The notes beneath the pieces were generated by a model. That model did not search any database. It was not told the origin of the DNA and saw only the letters and a list, made by a program, of their open reading frames with translations. A stretch of 23,209 bases of DNA from the NCBI GenBank assembly GCA_021798635.1, contig JAJZGH010000043.1, forward strand, positions 1-23,209. Direction: 5' to 3'. This document shows positions 16,215-23,209 of this stretch, piece after piece. This DNA is from Planctomycetota bacterium (GTDB lineage: Bacteria; Planctomycetota; Phycisphaerae; WQYP01). The position numbers and the translations under genes are program-made. Within the stretch, counting starts at the first letter, position 1; each line of letters opens with the position of its first letter.

Positions 16215-17177
16215 ATGAGTTATTGGAATATTAGCCGAATTGTTCGCTTTCTGGGGGTCGCCGCCGTTGCAGTCGCGGTCGCAACTGTCGGTGGGGTGGC
16301 CCAAGCTGCCGCACCCGGCCCGTCATCGCCCTCAAGCTATGCGGCCCAGCCGGAGCCGGAGCAGGAGGAAACCAACCAGGGGAGCTGGCAGTGGGTAATG
16401 ACAACGCCCAGCAACCCGAGCGACATGCCTCAGCCGACGCTCGTTCCCGAGCATCCTAAGGGCTGGGTGATAAACGGGCCCTTTGGAAACAACGGGTCCG
16501 GCTCCACGACCGCTACGGGGAGCGACGCAGTCGGCTCCGCGCAGGCAATGGTGAGCGCGAGCGGCTCGGGTGGCAACAAATTTGCGTTTAACAGCATCAA
16601 TTGGACCATCGGCGGGTCCGTCACGAACGACAGCTACGCGGTGGTGTGGACGAGGGAATGGACCGACGGCTACGACAACGACGGTGATAGCACGCCCGTC
16701 AAGGCGGCGGCCGTTGCGACGGCGACAGGCAATGCACAAATGCAAGTAAAATCTATTGCCGGTGCCGATCAGGGATCAAGTGCCTCATGCACCGCCGATG
16801 CCTCAGGATCGTGCTCGGGCCTCGGCAAAACGATCGGAAGCATGCCCGACAAATCGGTTACGGCTGCCGCACAGTATACCGCCGTTTCGAACACGCTTGG
16901 AGTGAGCGGTAACATCGGCCCCAAAACTCCGGACAATCCGGCACCAAACGTTACGGGATCGTTCAGCGCAAACGAAGGTTTCACGGCCAATGGGCAAGGG
17001 GTCGCGACCGGTGCGGCTAGTTATAGTATAAGCGGATCCGTTTCCGCCGATACGAACACCGAGTTGACAATCAGCGAGGCCGGGGTGGCGCAAGTGAACG
17101 CCGGGGGAGAGGGGCAGGAGCCTGGCCTAGCAGGTTTGCTCGTGTCCGCATCGGTCAATTTTTCCGATGCGCCGTGA
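16215..17177 (+). CDS. Secreted Gly/Ser/Ala/Thr-rich protein of unknown function
   Basis: 320 residues with a clear signal peptide (hydrophobic about 9-28, AQA-A near 29-32). The mature protein is poor in charged residues and rich in Gly, Ser, Ala, Thr and Asn. It has repeated short beta-type phrases such as SYSISGSVSADTNTELTIS and GSFSANEGFTANGQGVATG, suggesting an extended or beta-rich extracellular protein. A CTADASGSCSG pair of Cys may form a disulfide. No family was recognised. AGGAG (16202-16206), overlapping the stop codon of the propeller gene, is 8 bases before the ATG, so the two genes are probably cotranscribed. A longer frame beginning at 16170 would remove the signal peptide from the N-terminus and is rejected. 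Confidence 0.75.
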   Translation: MSYWNISRIVRFLGVAAVAVAVATVGGVAQAAAPGPSSPSSYAAQPEPEQEETNQGSWQWVMTTPSNPSDMPQPTLVPEHPKGWVINGPFGNNGSGSTTATGSDAVGSAQAMVSASGSGGNKFAFNSINWTIGGSVTNDSYAVVWTREWTDGYDNDGDSTPVKAAAVATATGNAQMQVKSIAGADQGSSASCTADASGSCSGLGKTIGSMPDKSVTAAAQYTAVSNTLGVSGNIGPKTPDNPAPNVTGSFSANEGFTANGQGVATGAASYSISGSVSADTNTELTISEAGVAQVNAGGEGQEPGLAGLLVSASVNFSDAP

Positions 17178-17254
17178 AAGGCGCTGCCGTGGCCCCCTGC
17201 CGCCGCTCCACCCGTTGGGCCGGATTCGTGCGATATTCCCTGCGTGGTTGGCCA

Positions 17255-17260
17255 TATAAT
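17255..17260 (+). promoter_or_regulatory. Candidate -10 element
   Basis: TATAAT 39 bases before the ATG at 17299, in the 121-base gap after the Gly/Ser-rich gene. The sequence at the -35 distance is poor. It could give separate transcription of the next two coupled genes. Confidence 0.3.
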
Positions 17261-17298
17261 GCCGGGGCGTCCGTATTGTAGCCGGAGATCTGATTTCG

Positions 17299-19113
17299 AT
17301 GAAGAACTTGGCCGTCATTGCTCGATTATCCCTCTGTGTCGCCGCGGGTAGCTCCGTGAGCGGCGTCGCAACCGCGGCTGTCCAGCCACGGATTCCGCCC
17401 GCGCTGCTCGCGCAGGAAAAGGCGCTCGATAGCCAAGTCACGCGGCCATTCCGGGAGAAATTTCGATGGGCCCGCATCGGCCCATATAAGGAGGCGGTTG
17501 ACGACTCGTTACTGCCAATTTTTTTACTCCGGGAGCTAGGCGCGCGAAATCCCGGCCCGCTGTGCCGGACCCTTGCGTACGACTATGGTGGCTTGGCCGC
17601 GCCCGAGATGCAGTGCACGGCGAAGGCGAAGAATCTCACTGCTCGCGCGGTTGCGCCCATGCGGCTCGGACGCCATCGCTACGCCAGATTCAAGTTGATT
17701 GCGGGGAACCTTTTTCCATTTGACGGTCGATACCCGGTCTTGCTGTGTTGGCGAGGAGTTGTCGGGAGAAATGGTGGTGCCGCGCGGATATCTTGGTACG
17801 AGCCGGCGCTCGGCGTACGTTCGATGGGTTATCCGGATTCAGTGATGAATTCCGGGCTGCGTTGGAACCAAAATGGCTTCGTTGATGAAGCCCGCGCCGG
17901 CCCGGGTTATTCCGCCCCGTACCGGTCAACGTTTGGAAACACTGGCCCGACCATGGATGTGCAATGGGGGGTGTACGACGAATCGCACGCCATGGCGTTG
18001 TGGCCGGTGGTCTGTCTCCCCTCGCTTTTCAAGGCAGCGCCGGGCGTTGCTTCCGGGGATGACTCCGCATTGCTTATCGGCCCGGTTAACTGGAGCAACG
18101 GCTCGCGCCGCCGGGAAATCTTAACTTTTCATCAGGGTCAGCTGTCGCAAATCGTGATTCGGCAACCGGAAATCGATTCCATGCGGCATATAAGTGATTC
18201 TCCGTCAAAGGTTTACTACAGCGTAAACGGCGAGGAAAAAAGTGCCGAATTCTGGCCGGGCGTACGGCAACCCTATCTCCACCGGGGCCGGCGGATAAAG
18301 ATTACATTTTCACCGGTGAAGGGTGGTGGTACCTCGTTCCCCCGCGCGATCAGCATCAGCCGGGCCGGCGAGTTGCGGTTCTTTGCGAGGTATCTGTGTT
18401 TGCAATATTGCCGAGGCCCGACGCCAGCCCAACCGTGGTCCAATTTTTGGCCGGCGGCGCAACGCCGGCTACGAAAAAACAATCGGGGCACACGCCTGAA
18501 TGGGGGGTTCTATTCGCGCGGAGAACTCTCGTTGCACCTTCGTGGAAGGGCGCTGCGTGAGAGAATTCGTTATAACGCCCAACACGCGGTATATGTCGGG
18601 GACTGGATGCGGTTGGCAGCGGCCCTTCGCGTGTACAGGCACCTGTTACGCCGTGAAAAAATACCATACGTTTACTACGTTTATAGCATTGAAGCACTGG
18701 CCGGTTGGGCCTCGCGCTTCGATTCCCCTGCGAAAATCCGTATTTTGGCATTGCAGTTTCTGGTGCCCGCGTTCCGGCCCTTGCCGCCCCGGCAGATCGC
18801 CCGGCAGGTGGCACAATGCGTCGATCAATACCAATATGGCTTTGCCCTCGCGGCGTTGAGGGACTTGCGCCGAAATCCCGCGGCCAACCTGCGGCTCCGT
18901 TCCTGGGGTGCCAGAACGTCCGCGGACATTTTAGCCCTTATACTCAAAATAAAATCAGATCCCACCGCGTATCGCCGCTACGCCTCGGGGAACCAGCTCT
19001 TTCATTGGGCGCACGCAACCAAGGTCAATGAGCTGCTTGCGCAGTGCCTTGACGGGACGACAGCGAACCCACCGCGCTCAAATTTGCTTACAAAGGGGCT
19101 GAAATCCAAATGA
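17299..19113 (+). CDS. Exported 604-residue protein of unknown function
   Basis: No family recognised. A signal peptide covers about residues 1-27 (MKNLAVIARLSLCVAAG...ATAA). The body to about 390 looks mixed or beta, with many aromatic and Gly residues and blocks such as FPFDGRYPVLLCWRG, TMDVQWGVYDESHAMALWPVVCLP and KVYYSVNGEEKSAEFWPGV. From about 410 on it is helical and strongly basic, with repeated LRR/ALRxxRR runs resembling helical repeats. GGAG at 17284-17287 lies 11 bases before the ATG. Its stop overlaps the next start as ATGA, so the two products are made together and may interact. Codon choice looks more CGG/GCG-rich than in the lipid A operon, by impression only. Confidence 0.72.
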   Translation: MKNLAVIARLSLCVAAGSSVSGVATAAVQPRIPPALLAQEKALDSQVTRPFREKFRWARIGPYKEAVDDSLLPIFLLRELGARNPGPLCRTLAYDYGGLAAPEMQCTAKAKNLTARAVAPMRLGRHRYARFKLIAGNLFPFDGRYPVLLCWRGVVGRNGGAARISWYEPALGVRSMGYPDSVMNSGLRWNQNGFVDEARAGPGYSAPYRSTFGNTGPTMDVQWGVYDESHAMALWPVVCLPSLFKAAPGVASGDDSALLIGPVNWSNGSRRREILTFHQGQLSQIVIRQPEIDSMRHISDSPSKVYYSVNGEEKSAEFWPGVRQPYLHRGRRIKITFSPVKGGGTSFPRAISISRAGELRFFARYLCLQYCRGPTPAQPWSNFWPAAQRRLRKNNRGTRLNGGFYSRGELSLHLRGRALRERIRYNAQHAVYVGDWMRLAAALRVYRHLLRREKIPYVYYVYSIEALAGWASRFDSPAKIRILALQFLVPAFRPLPPRQIARQVAQCVDQYQYGFALAALRDLRRNPAANLRLRSWGARTSADILALILKIKSDPTAYRRYASGNQLFHWAHATKVNELLAQCLDGTTANPPRSNLLTKGLKSK

Positions 19114-20120
19114 ATATTGCAGTGAAATTAAGCCTCGCCGCTTTTCTGGCCTACTGCGGGTCGACCGTTGCATCCCCGCGTGTGCTACCAGATCCCGTGC
19201 CGCGCGGCGTCCCGGAGGGCCTGGTGCGGCCCGGGAAAGGGGCCTCCGGGTTGCGTGAGGTGTACCTGGCCATAGACGCTGTGACAAACCTCACCGCCGT
19301 GGAGAGAAGAAAGTTACACGCAATAGCCGGATCAGCCCTGAAAAGGTCCGGGAGTTTACCCCTCTCAAAGAGAAAGGTCGCTTTCCAACAGACTCGGAGG
19401 TGCCTGGCGGCGTTGGCCTCCCAAGCCAACGGCGGGGGCAAAGAGGGGGCGAAACTTGTGGAAGAAACATTCGCGTATGATTTCGGAATGTTTGTCAAAT
19501 CTCCCGCGGTCACGTGGCAGCAGCGCCGTGCGGCGGCTGCAATGTTCCAGGAGGGTTACGCCGCCATCGAGGCGCTTATCGATCGAACGTTTACCGACAC
19601 ACCACCAGCAATTCGCACAAGGATCGTTGCCGCAACGGGCAAGATTTTGGAGGGGGATTTCAGGAACGTGTGCAACTACTACTTTCCGCCGCTGCTCTAT
19701 CCTGACCGGAGAATCCCGTCGATGCATGCGCTATACAGAGCTTTAGCCAGGGATTCGTTTGTAGCCCTGAATCCCAAAGCGTTCTCAACCACCGCGGTAA
19801 TGCTTGGCACCAAGGGTATTTCGAAAAAAGCGCAAAGCGGGCTGGTCCAGGAGTTCATAACGCAAGAAGCCAATTCAGAGGCATTCAGCGTCCAGAGTAT
19901 TCTTCAGCGGAAGTTCTTCAACGGTCCGCAGTGGAAGGCGCTCCCTCCAGGTATGTATGGCGCGTTACCAGTGGCCCTCCAGCGGGAATGGAACGCCCTC
20001 CAAGCACGATTGGCCAGGCGTTGGCGGAGGAAATATCAGGAGCAGACCGATTCCTCGGTAAACGGCGGGCTTTATCCGATCGGGAAACAAATATTGAAGG
20101 GAAGCGGGGTTAAGGAATGA
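19110..20120 (+). CDS. Exported 336-residue protein of unknown function, coupled to preceding gene
   Basis: No family recognised. A signal peptide is visible (MNIAVKLSLAAFLAYCGSTVAS, cleavage about 22). The mature part is mostly helical, with runs such as QQRRAAAAMFQEGYAAIEALIDRTF and LQREWNALQARLARRWRRKYQEQ. NVCNYYFPPLLYPDRR forms an aromatic/proline-rich middle. The ATG shares four bases with the TGA of the 604-residue protein, the strongest sign in this cluster that two products belong together. Its own stop is also part of an ATGA (20117-20120). A periplasmic helical protein is all that can be inferred. Confidence 0.72.
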   Translation: MNIAVKLSLAAFLAYCGSTVASPRVLPDPVPRGVPEGLVRPGKGASGLREVYLAIDAVTNLTAVERRKLHAIAGSALKRSGSLPLSKRKVAFQQTRRCLAALASQANGGGKEGAKLVEETFAYDFGMFVKSPAVTWQQRRAAAAMFQEGYAAIEALIDRTFTDTPPAIRTRIVAATGKILEGDFRNVCNYYFPPLLYPDRRIPSMHALYRALARDSFVALNPKAFSTTAVMLGTKGISKKAQSGLVQEFITQEANSEAFSVQSILQRKFFNGPQWKALPPGMYGALPVALQREWNALQARLARRWRRKYQEQTDSSVNGGLYPIGKQILKGSGVKE

Positions 20121-20155
20121 ATGGGCTGTGAAAACGAGAAGCAACGCGGATCGCC

Positions 20156-20515
20156 ATGGCCGGGGCCCGCGACTGCCTCTCGGGGGCCGTCCGCCACCGC
20201 CAGCGGACAATCCCGGTTTATGAGGCTCTGGCGAGGCGCGATGCGGCGTCGGGAAAAAAACCGCATGTCGCGTTTGTCCGTGTGCCATCGGACCCCGGCA
20301 CGCCGGTGCCCAGCGGGCTGTTCCATTCGCAACTGCCCCTGCACGCCACGCTTGACGCCAGCCGCCAGTGGTTTGCGACAACGCCGATTGTCGTGGAAAT
20401 TGTTGCCGGCAGGGTAACGGCTGTGGTTTCGGGGAAGAAAGCGATGGGCTTACAAGGGATGAAAGCTGCAGCGCATCATCGTGAGACTGCAGGTGGCGTT
20501 CACGCGGCTCAATGA
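20156..20515 (+). CDS. Small hypothetical protein, possibly 5'-interrupted third gene of the coupled set
   Basis: 119 residues, no family recognised. The frame reads VYEALARRDAASGKKPHVAF...RVPSDPGTPVPSGLFHSQLPLHATLDASRQWF...TPIVVEIVAGRVTAVVSG, which looks like real protein and has GC-rich third positions; the overlapping 98-residue frame is Arg/Cys-rich and looks like a shadow. ATG 20156 has no good ribosome site. In the same frame, ATG 20117 overlaps the previous stop as ATGA but meets TGA at 20129-20131 after four codons. Either the gene has been broken near its 5' end or it begins at 20156. The tail (last 20 residues) is less protein-like. Confidence 0.4.
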   Translation: MAGARDCLSGAVRHRQRTIPVYEALARRDAASGKKPHVAFVRVPSDPGTPVPSGLFHSQLPLHATLDASRQWFATTPIVVEIVAGRVTAVVSGKKAMGLQGMKAAAHHRETAGGVHAAQ

Positions 20516-20516
20516 G

Positions 20517-20554
20517 CACGGATCACGGATCAATGATCATGGATCATGGATCAA
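20517..20554 (+). repeat. GGATCA-type simple repeat
   Basis: Degenerate tandem copies of GGATCA(C/T) or GGATCAAT run from 20519 to 20554 in the gap after the small hypothetical gene. The GATC-rich motif also appears, more weakly, at 14641-14652 inside the propeller gene. Confidence 0.65.
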
Positions 20555-20571
20555 TACGGAAGCAATCCGTT

Positions 20572-20633
20572 GTAACGCAGGCATCTTGCCTGCATCGGGG
20601 ACATGGCCAAGGCAGGCGGGACGCCTGCGTTAC
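20572..20633 (+). repeat. 62-bp double-hairpin repeat, copy 1
   Basis: Outer ends GTAACGCAGGC and GCCTGCGTTAC form an inverted repeat. Each 22-base arm is itself a hairpin (GCAGGCA TCT TGCCTGC and GCAGGCG GGA CGCCTGC). The 18-base centre begins ATCGGG. Copy 2 at 21619-21680 is the same length in the opposite direction. Confidence 0.8.
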
Positions 20634-20728
20634 CTCCCGTGCCCGGAGCATCATCAATGGCCCGGCGCGGGATAGCTTCTGGTAAAGGAAAAACGAGAAA
20701 CACTGGTGAATATTTTGGAGAATACTCT

Positions 20729-21610
20729 ATGCGATGCAAGTTCTATCCGCTTCCTGGCAATGCCGTTGCCCTGCTGTTGCTGGCCATTCTCCTGCCCGCT
20801 CCTGCGCTTCACGCCACGAACATGAAGCCTGTTTATGCTCAGATTAAATCCGAGATTGCTTCGGGCAATGCAGCCCAGACGGCAACCGCGGTGCGGCAGA
20901 TCGCCTCGGTATTGCGGCAAGGCACGCATTACATTTGCCCCACACGATTGCGTTATACCTGGCTGCCACTGCTGATGGCCCAGAAGGATTATCAGGCGGT
21001 GGCCAAGCTGGCGCGGCTGCAAATAGTGCTGAATCCGAGGCAAACTTCCAAGTTGGAAAAATTTCAGGAATTCCGCGTGCAGGCTTTGCTGGCCATGGGT
21101 AAAAACCAGGCCGCCCTGCGAAATGCCAAGAGCTTCTTTGACGTATGCTCCATGCACCGAACGGTACAAGCCGTTCTGCTGCTGGCTAAATGCCTGCACG
21201 CACAGGGACCTGACGGAAAAAAGCAGGAGGCCGAGTTCCAGCAACAGGAACTCTCCGGCCAACAGGCACCCGCTGCGGGCCATCCGGCCCACACGTGTGC
21301 CATATTGGCTGCAATTACCGTGAACCCCAAGCCGTACCTGACCGCTGCCAAGGCACCAAGCAACGAGGACTTTCGGGCACTGGTGGGCAAGGGGAATCTG
21401 ATGCTGCTGGCGGCCCGGCCGGCCAGAGCCAGAGAACTCTTCAATCAGGCGTATGATATGGCGGCCAAAAAGGATTTGCCGGCAATCAGCGAACGCATCG
21501 CCAGCAGTATCCGGGCGGAGGATGGCACCATCGGAAGGGCCAACCAATGGGTGTTGGCAATCCGGCCGCAGGGCCATGCAGCGCGTCATACCCGGGCGCG
21601 AAGGCAATAG
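20729..21610 (+). CDS. Exported helical (TPR-like) protein, tandem paralogue 1
   Basis: 293 residues from the ATG at 20729, chosen because GGAG lies 8 bases upstream and the signal peptide (hydrophobic about 11-28) then sits at the N-terminus; the frame begins earlier at 20603 inside the 62-bp repeat. The body is helical, with short repeated units such as YQAVAKLARLQIV and KNQAALRNAKSFFDVC that resemble tetratricopeptide pairs. It shares RLRYTWLPLLMAQKDYQAVA, VQALLAMGKNQAALRNAKS and IRAEDGTIGRAN with the next gene, so the two are paralogues. No enzyme motif is seen. Probably periplasmic; the role is unknown. Confidence 0.75.
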   Translation: MRCKFYPLPGNAVALLLLAILLPAPALHATNMKPVYAQIKSEIASGNAAQTATAVRQIASVLRQGTHYICPTRLRYTWLPLLMAQKDYQAVAKLARLQIVLNPRQTSKLEKFQEFRVQALLAMGKNQAALRNAKSFFDVCSMHRTVQAVLLLAKCLHAQGPDGKKQEAEFQQQELSGQQAPAAGHPAHTCAILAAITVNPKPYLTAAKAPSNEDFRALVGKGNLMLLAARPARARELFNQAYDMAAKKDLPAISERIASSIRAEDGTIGRANQWVLAIRPQGHAARHTRARRQ

Positions 21611-21618
21611 CCGCACGG

Positions 21619-21680
21619 GTAACGCAGGCGTCTCGCCTGCCTTCGTCGCGTTCCCGATGCAGGCAAGATGCCTGCGTTAC
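21619..21680 (-). repeat. 62-bp double-hairpin repeat, copy 2 (inverted)
   Basis: Reverse-complement copy of 20572-20633. The arm with the TCT loop is now on the right, and the centre read on the minus strand again begins ATCGGG. Begins 9 bases after the stop of paralogue 1, so the two copies flank that gene. Confidence 0.8.
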
Positions 21681-21735
21681 CACGGCTTCCGCCGCCTGAT
21701 TGTCCCATTGCGAGGCGTTTGCGGTATTGCAACAC

Positions 21736-21758
21736 CGGACGGCCCTGGGGGCCGTCCG
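21736..21758 (+). terminator. 9-bp GC hairpin between the paralogues
   Basis: CGGACGGCC, loop CTGGG, GGCCGTCCG, then AGTAAAAT. A stable stem without a T-run; it may be a terminator or a processing signal for paralogue 1. Confidence 0.35.
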
Positions 21759-21792
21759 AGTAAAATAACGACAGTTCGCGGAGACATTTCTA

Positions 21793-22650
21793 ATGAAAAT
21801 GCCAAGCTACGTGACGGCGGGGTTATGTGCGGCGCTATTGGCGTGGGCAACGTGTGCCACCGCAGCGGCTGCGCCTGTCAATCCGGTTTACAACCGTATT
21901 GATTCCGCGATAGCGTCGGGAAAGGCCACAGAGAAGGCCTGGGCGATTAAGCGAATCGCTATGCTGCTGCGTGCGCCCAATGCCTATATCGCACCCTACA
22001 GGCTGCGATGGGTTTGGTTACCAAGTCTGCTGGCCCAGCATGACTACCAAGCTGTGGCGAACTTGGCAATGCTGGAGATCGTACATAACCCCGGATTAAC
22101 CGACATCGTGGATGCGGTACTGGCCTGCCGGGTAAAGGCGCTGCTGGCCATGGGTAAAAAACACGCGGCTCTGCGCAATGCCAAAAGTCTTTTCAATATC
22201 TGTACATTGGCGGATACCCGATCGGCCTTGCTGCTGGTGCGGCAGGGCGTTGCCGCGGTTTATCACGCACACCCCCGTATTATCCATGCCCTTATCGCAG
22301 AGCAAATGACCGGTGCGCAAGTACCTGCCGATGAGCATGAACCCATTACACGCTGCGGGGTATTGGCAGCGGTAACCGTTAAGGCAAGACCCTACCTGCA
22401 AAAACTCCATTCGCTGCGTGGCACAGGCAACGGGACCCTTCTAGAGAAGGGCAACTTGCTGCTGCTGGCGGATCAGCCGCGAAAGGCCATTAAATATTTC
22501 CGGGAAATGGAAGCCCTGGCAGGCAATGCCAAGGATTTCCTTAATGATGAGAATAATATCTGCCGGGCGATCAAGGCGGAAGACGGCACCATTGGCCGAG
22601 CCAATGCCCATTTGCTCTCAAGTATAAAATCCGCGCGGAAGCTCCCGTGA
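21793..22650 (+). CDS. Exported helical (TPR-like) protein, tandem paralogue 2
   Basis: 285 residues with a signal peptide (MKMPSYVTAGLCAALLAWATCATAAAAP). GGAG at 21780-21783 is 9 bases before the ATG. Shared blocks with the preceding gene include PVYNRIDSAIASG, LRWVWLPSLLAQHDYQAVANLAML, VKALLAMGKKHAALRNAKSLFNIC, LEKGNLLLLADQPRKA and IKAEDGTIGRAN. Units of about 34 residues with alternating hydrophobic helices suggest tetratricopeptide-like scaffolding, but no strict TPR consensus is visible. The gene arose by duplication; the pair sits downstream of other exported unknowns. Function unknown. Confidence 0.78.
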   Translation: MKMPSYVTAGLCAALLAWATCATAAAAPVNPVYNRIDSAIASGKATEKAWAIKRIAMLLRAPNAYIAPYRLRWVWLPSLLAQHDYQAVANLAMLEIVHNPGLTDIVDAVLACRVKALLAMGKKHAALRNAKSLFNICTLADTRSALLLVRQGVAAVYHAHPRIIHALIAEQMTGAQVPADEHEPITRCGVLAAVTVKARPYLQKLHSLRGTGNGTLLEKGNLLLLADQPRKAIKYFREMEALAGNAKDFLNDENNICRAIKAEDGTIGRANAHLLSSIKSARKLP

Positions 22651-22677
22651 GCACGCGTCCCGCCCGTGGTTCCGCCA

Positions 22678-22698
22678 GAGGCTGCCCGAGGCAGCCTC
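22678..22698 (+). terminator. 8-bp GC hairpin after paralogue 2
   Basis: GAGGCTGC, loop CCGAG, GCAGCCTC, 28 bases after the stop codon. No T-run follows, so an intrinsic terminator is possible but not certain. Confidence 0.4.
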
Positions 22699-22928
22699 AG
22701 TATTGATCAGTAGGTTCAGTAGCCAGTAAATGCAGCAGGCTGGCGAGCATCGGCAGGCGCACGCGCCCGGCGCGGTAATTGCGCAGGCGCTGCGGAATGC
22801 CAAATGCCAGACGCCGAATGCCGAATTCCAGGCAGGGGCCCGTATTATCGCAAGCCTTGCAATGCCGCAGCGGCGTTCCTATTATGCAACAGTGAGGCTG
22901 TGGCCGGTTGTTGGTTGGAAATATACAG

Positions 22929-23209
22929 ATGTCCAGTACCGCTTTCAGTAAATCCACCGGCAATTCTGTGACCTTACCTCCCTCTGATCAGATCTGGAAA
23001 CTTTATTTTATCGAGGCCTTCCTTCTGGGCTGTTTTATGATCTCCGCTACGGGTGCCACCATCTTGATGGAGTCTCCAAAATCCATCGTTTCCCATCTGG
23101 TGGTGTCGCCTCTCCTGCGCCGCGTGGTCATTGGCTCTGCCATGGGATTAACCGCGGTACTGTTGATTTACTGCCCGTGGGGTAAACGGTCCGGTGCCCA
23201 CATGAATCC
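22929..23209 (+). CDS. MIP-family channel (aquaporin-like), 5' part only
   Basis: The first 93 codons of a membrane channel for water or small neutral solutes; the gene runs off the window. Residues about 22-46 form the first transmembrane helix (IWKLYFIEAFLLGCFMISATGATIL), with the Glu usual in MIP helix 1. A second helix (VVIGSAMGLTAVLLIYCPW) leads into SGAHMNP, the start of the first NPA box region. GGAA lies 8 bases before the ATG. The second NPA box and the selectivity residues lie beyond the window, so water and glycerol types cannot be separated. Confidence 0.82.
   Translation, partial: MSSTAFSKSTGNSVTLPPSDQIWKLYFIEAFLLGCFMISATGATILMESPKSIVSHLVVSPLLRRVVIGSAMGLTAVLLIYCPWGKRSGAHMN

Noticed and set aside
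20654..21616. 320-codon open frame on the minus strand
   Set aside because: Lies opposite paralogue 1, is rich in Arg/His/Gln with no signal or motif, and the plus-strand gene has a ribosome site, a signal peptide and a paralogue.
20517..21680. Possible CRISPR array from repeated GC-rich motifs
   Set aside because: Only two copies of the 62-bp unit, about 1 kb apart and inverted, with no spacer pattern or cas gene.
22697..22963. 88-codon minus-strand frame before the channel gene
   Set aside because: Part reads protein-like (LPMLASLLHLLATEP), but there is no start context and it overlaps the channel gene start; could be a remnant but is not supportable.

Overview
The window looks like a chromosomal segment of a Gram-negative planctomycete, probably of the Phycisphaerae type. 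The evidence is a lipid A operon of the form ompH-lpxD-lpxC/fabZ-lpxA-Gfo/Idh with LpxC fused to FabZ, a TIGR03790-family exported protein, and a propeller protein carrying a GDDW...GRYG C-terminal domain that I associate from memory with planctomycete exported proteins. The placement is inference; no rRNA or tRNA gene was found to confirm it.

Region 1 (1-5464): a broken minus-strand remnant, with a weak IS256-transposase resemblance and a 9-T run that splits its frame, lies before a plus-strand outer-membrane operon. That operon encodes a periplasmic Skp/OmpH chaperone, LpxD, an LpxC-FabZ fusion (TTG start inside lpxD), LpxA, and a Gfo/Idh oxidoreductase placed where GnnA-type enzymes sit. 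It should build the acylated UDP-sugar precursor of lipid A. lpxB is not next in line.

Region 2 (5521-7820): a convergent membrane-bound diguanylate cyclase is followed by an MNT-type nucleotidyltransferase whose HEPN partner survives only as an 18-codon stub. Behind the stub is about 350 bp of non-coding DNA packed with inverted repeats and bounded by a 9-bp direct repeat, then a short copy of the 3' end of a TIGR03790 gene.

Region 3 (7842-12398): a Tat-exported phosphoesterase/phospholipase-C-like protein on the plus strand faces a minus-strand pair, an M20 amidohydrolase followed by a TIGR03790-family exported protein. The second TIGR03790 3' end at 7752-7817 suggests that the phosphoesterase-TIGR03790 unit was duplicated or rearranged.

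Region 4 (12399-20515): after about 700 bp of non-coding DNA comes a run of plus-strand genes for mostly exported proteins of unknown function. They are a beta-propeller/GDDW-domain protein, a Gly/Ser/Ala-rich secreted protein, a 604-residue protein, a 336-residue protein joined to it by an ATGA overlap, and a possibly interrupted third partner. This is the most obscure and most interesting stretch.

Region 5 (20517-23209): two tandem paralogous exported helical (TPR-like) proteins are surrounded by GGATCA-type simple repeats and two inverted copies of a 62-bp double-hairpin element. The window ends inside a MIP-family (aquaporin-like) channel gene.
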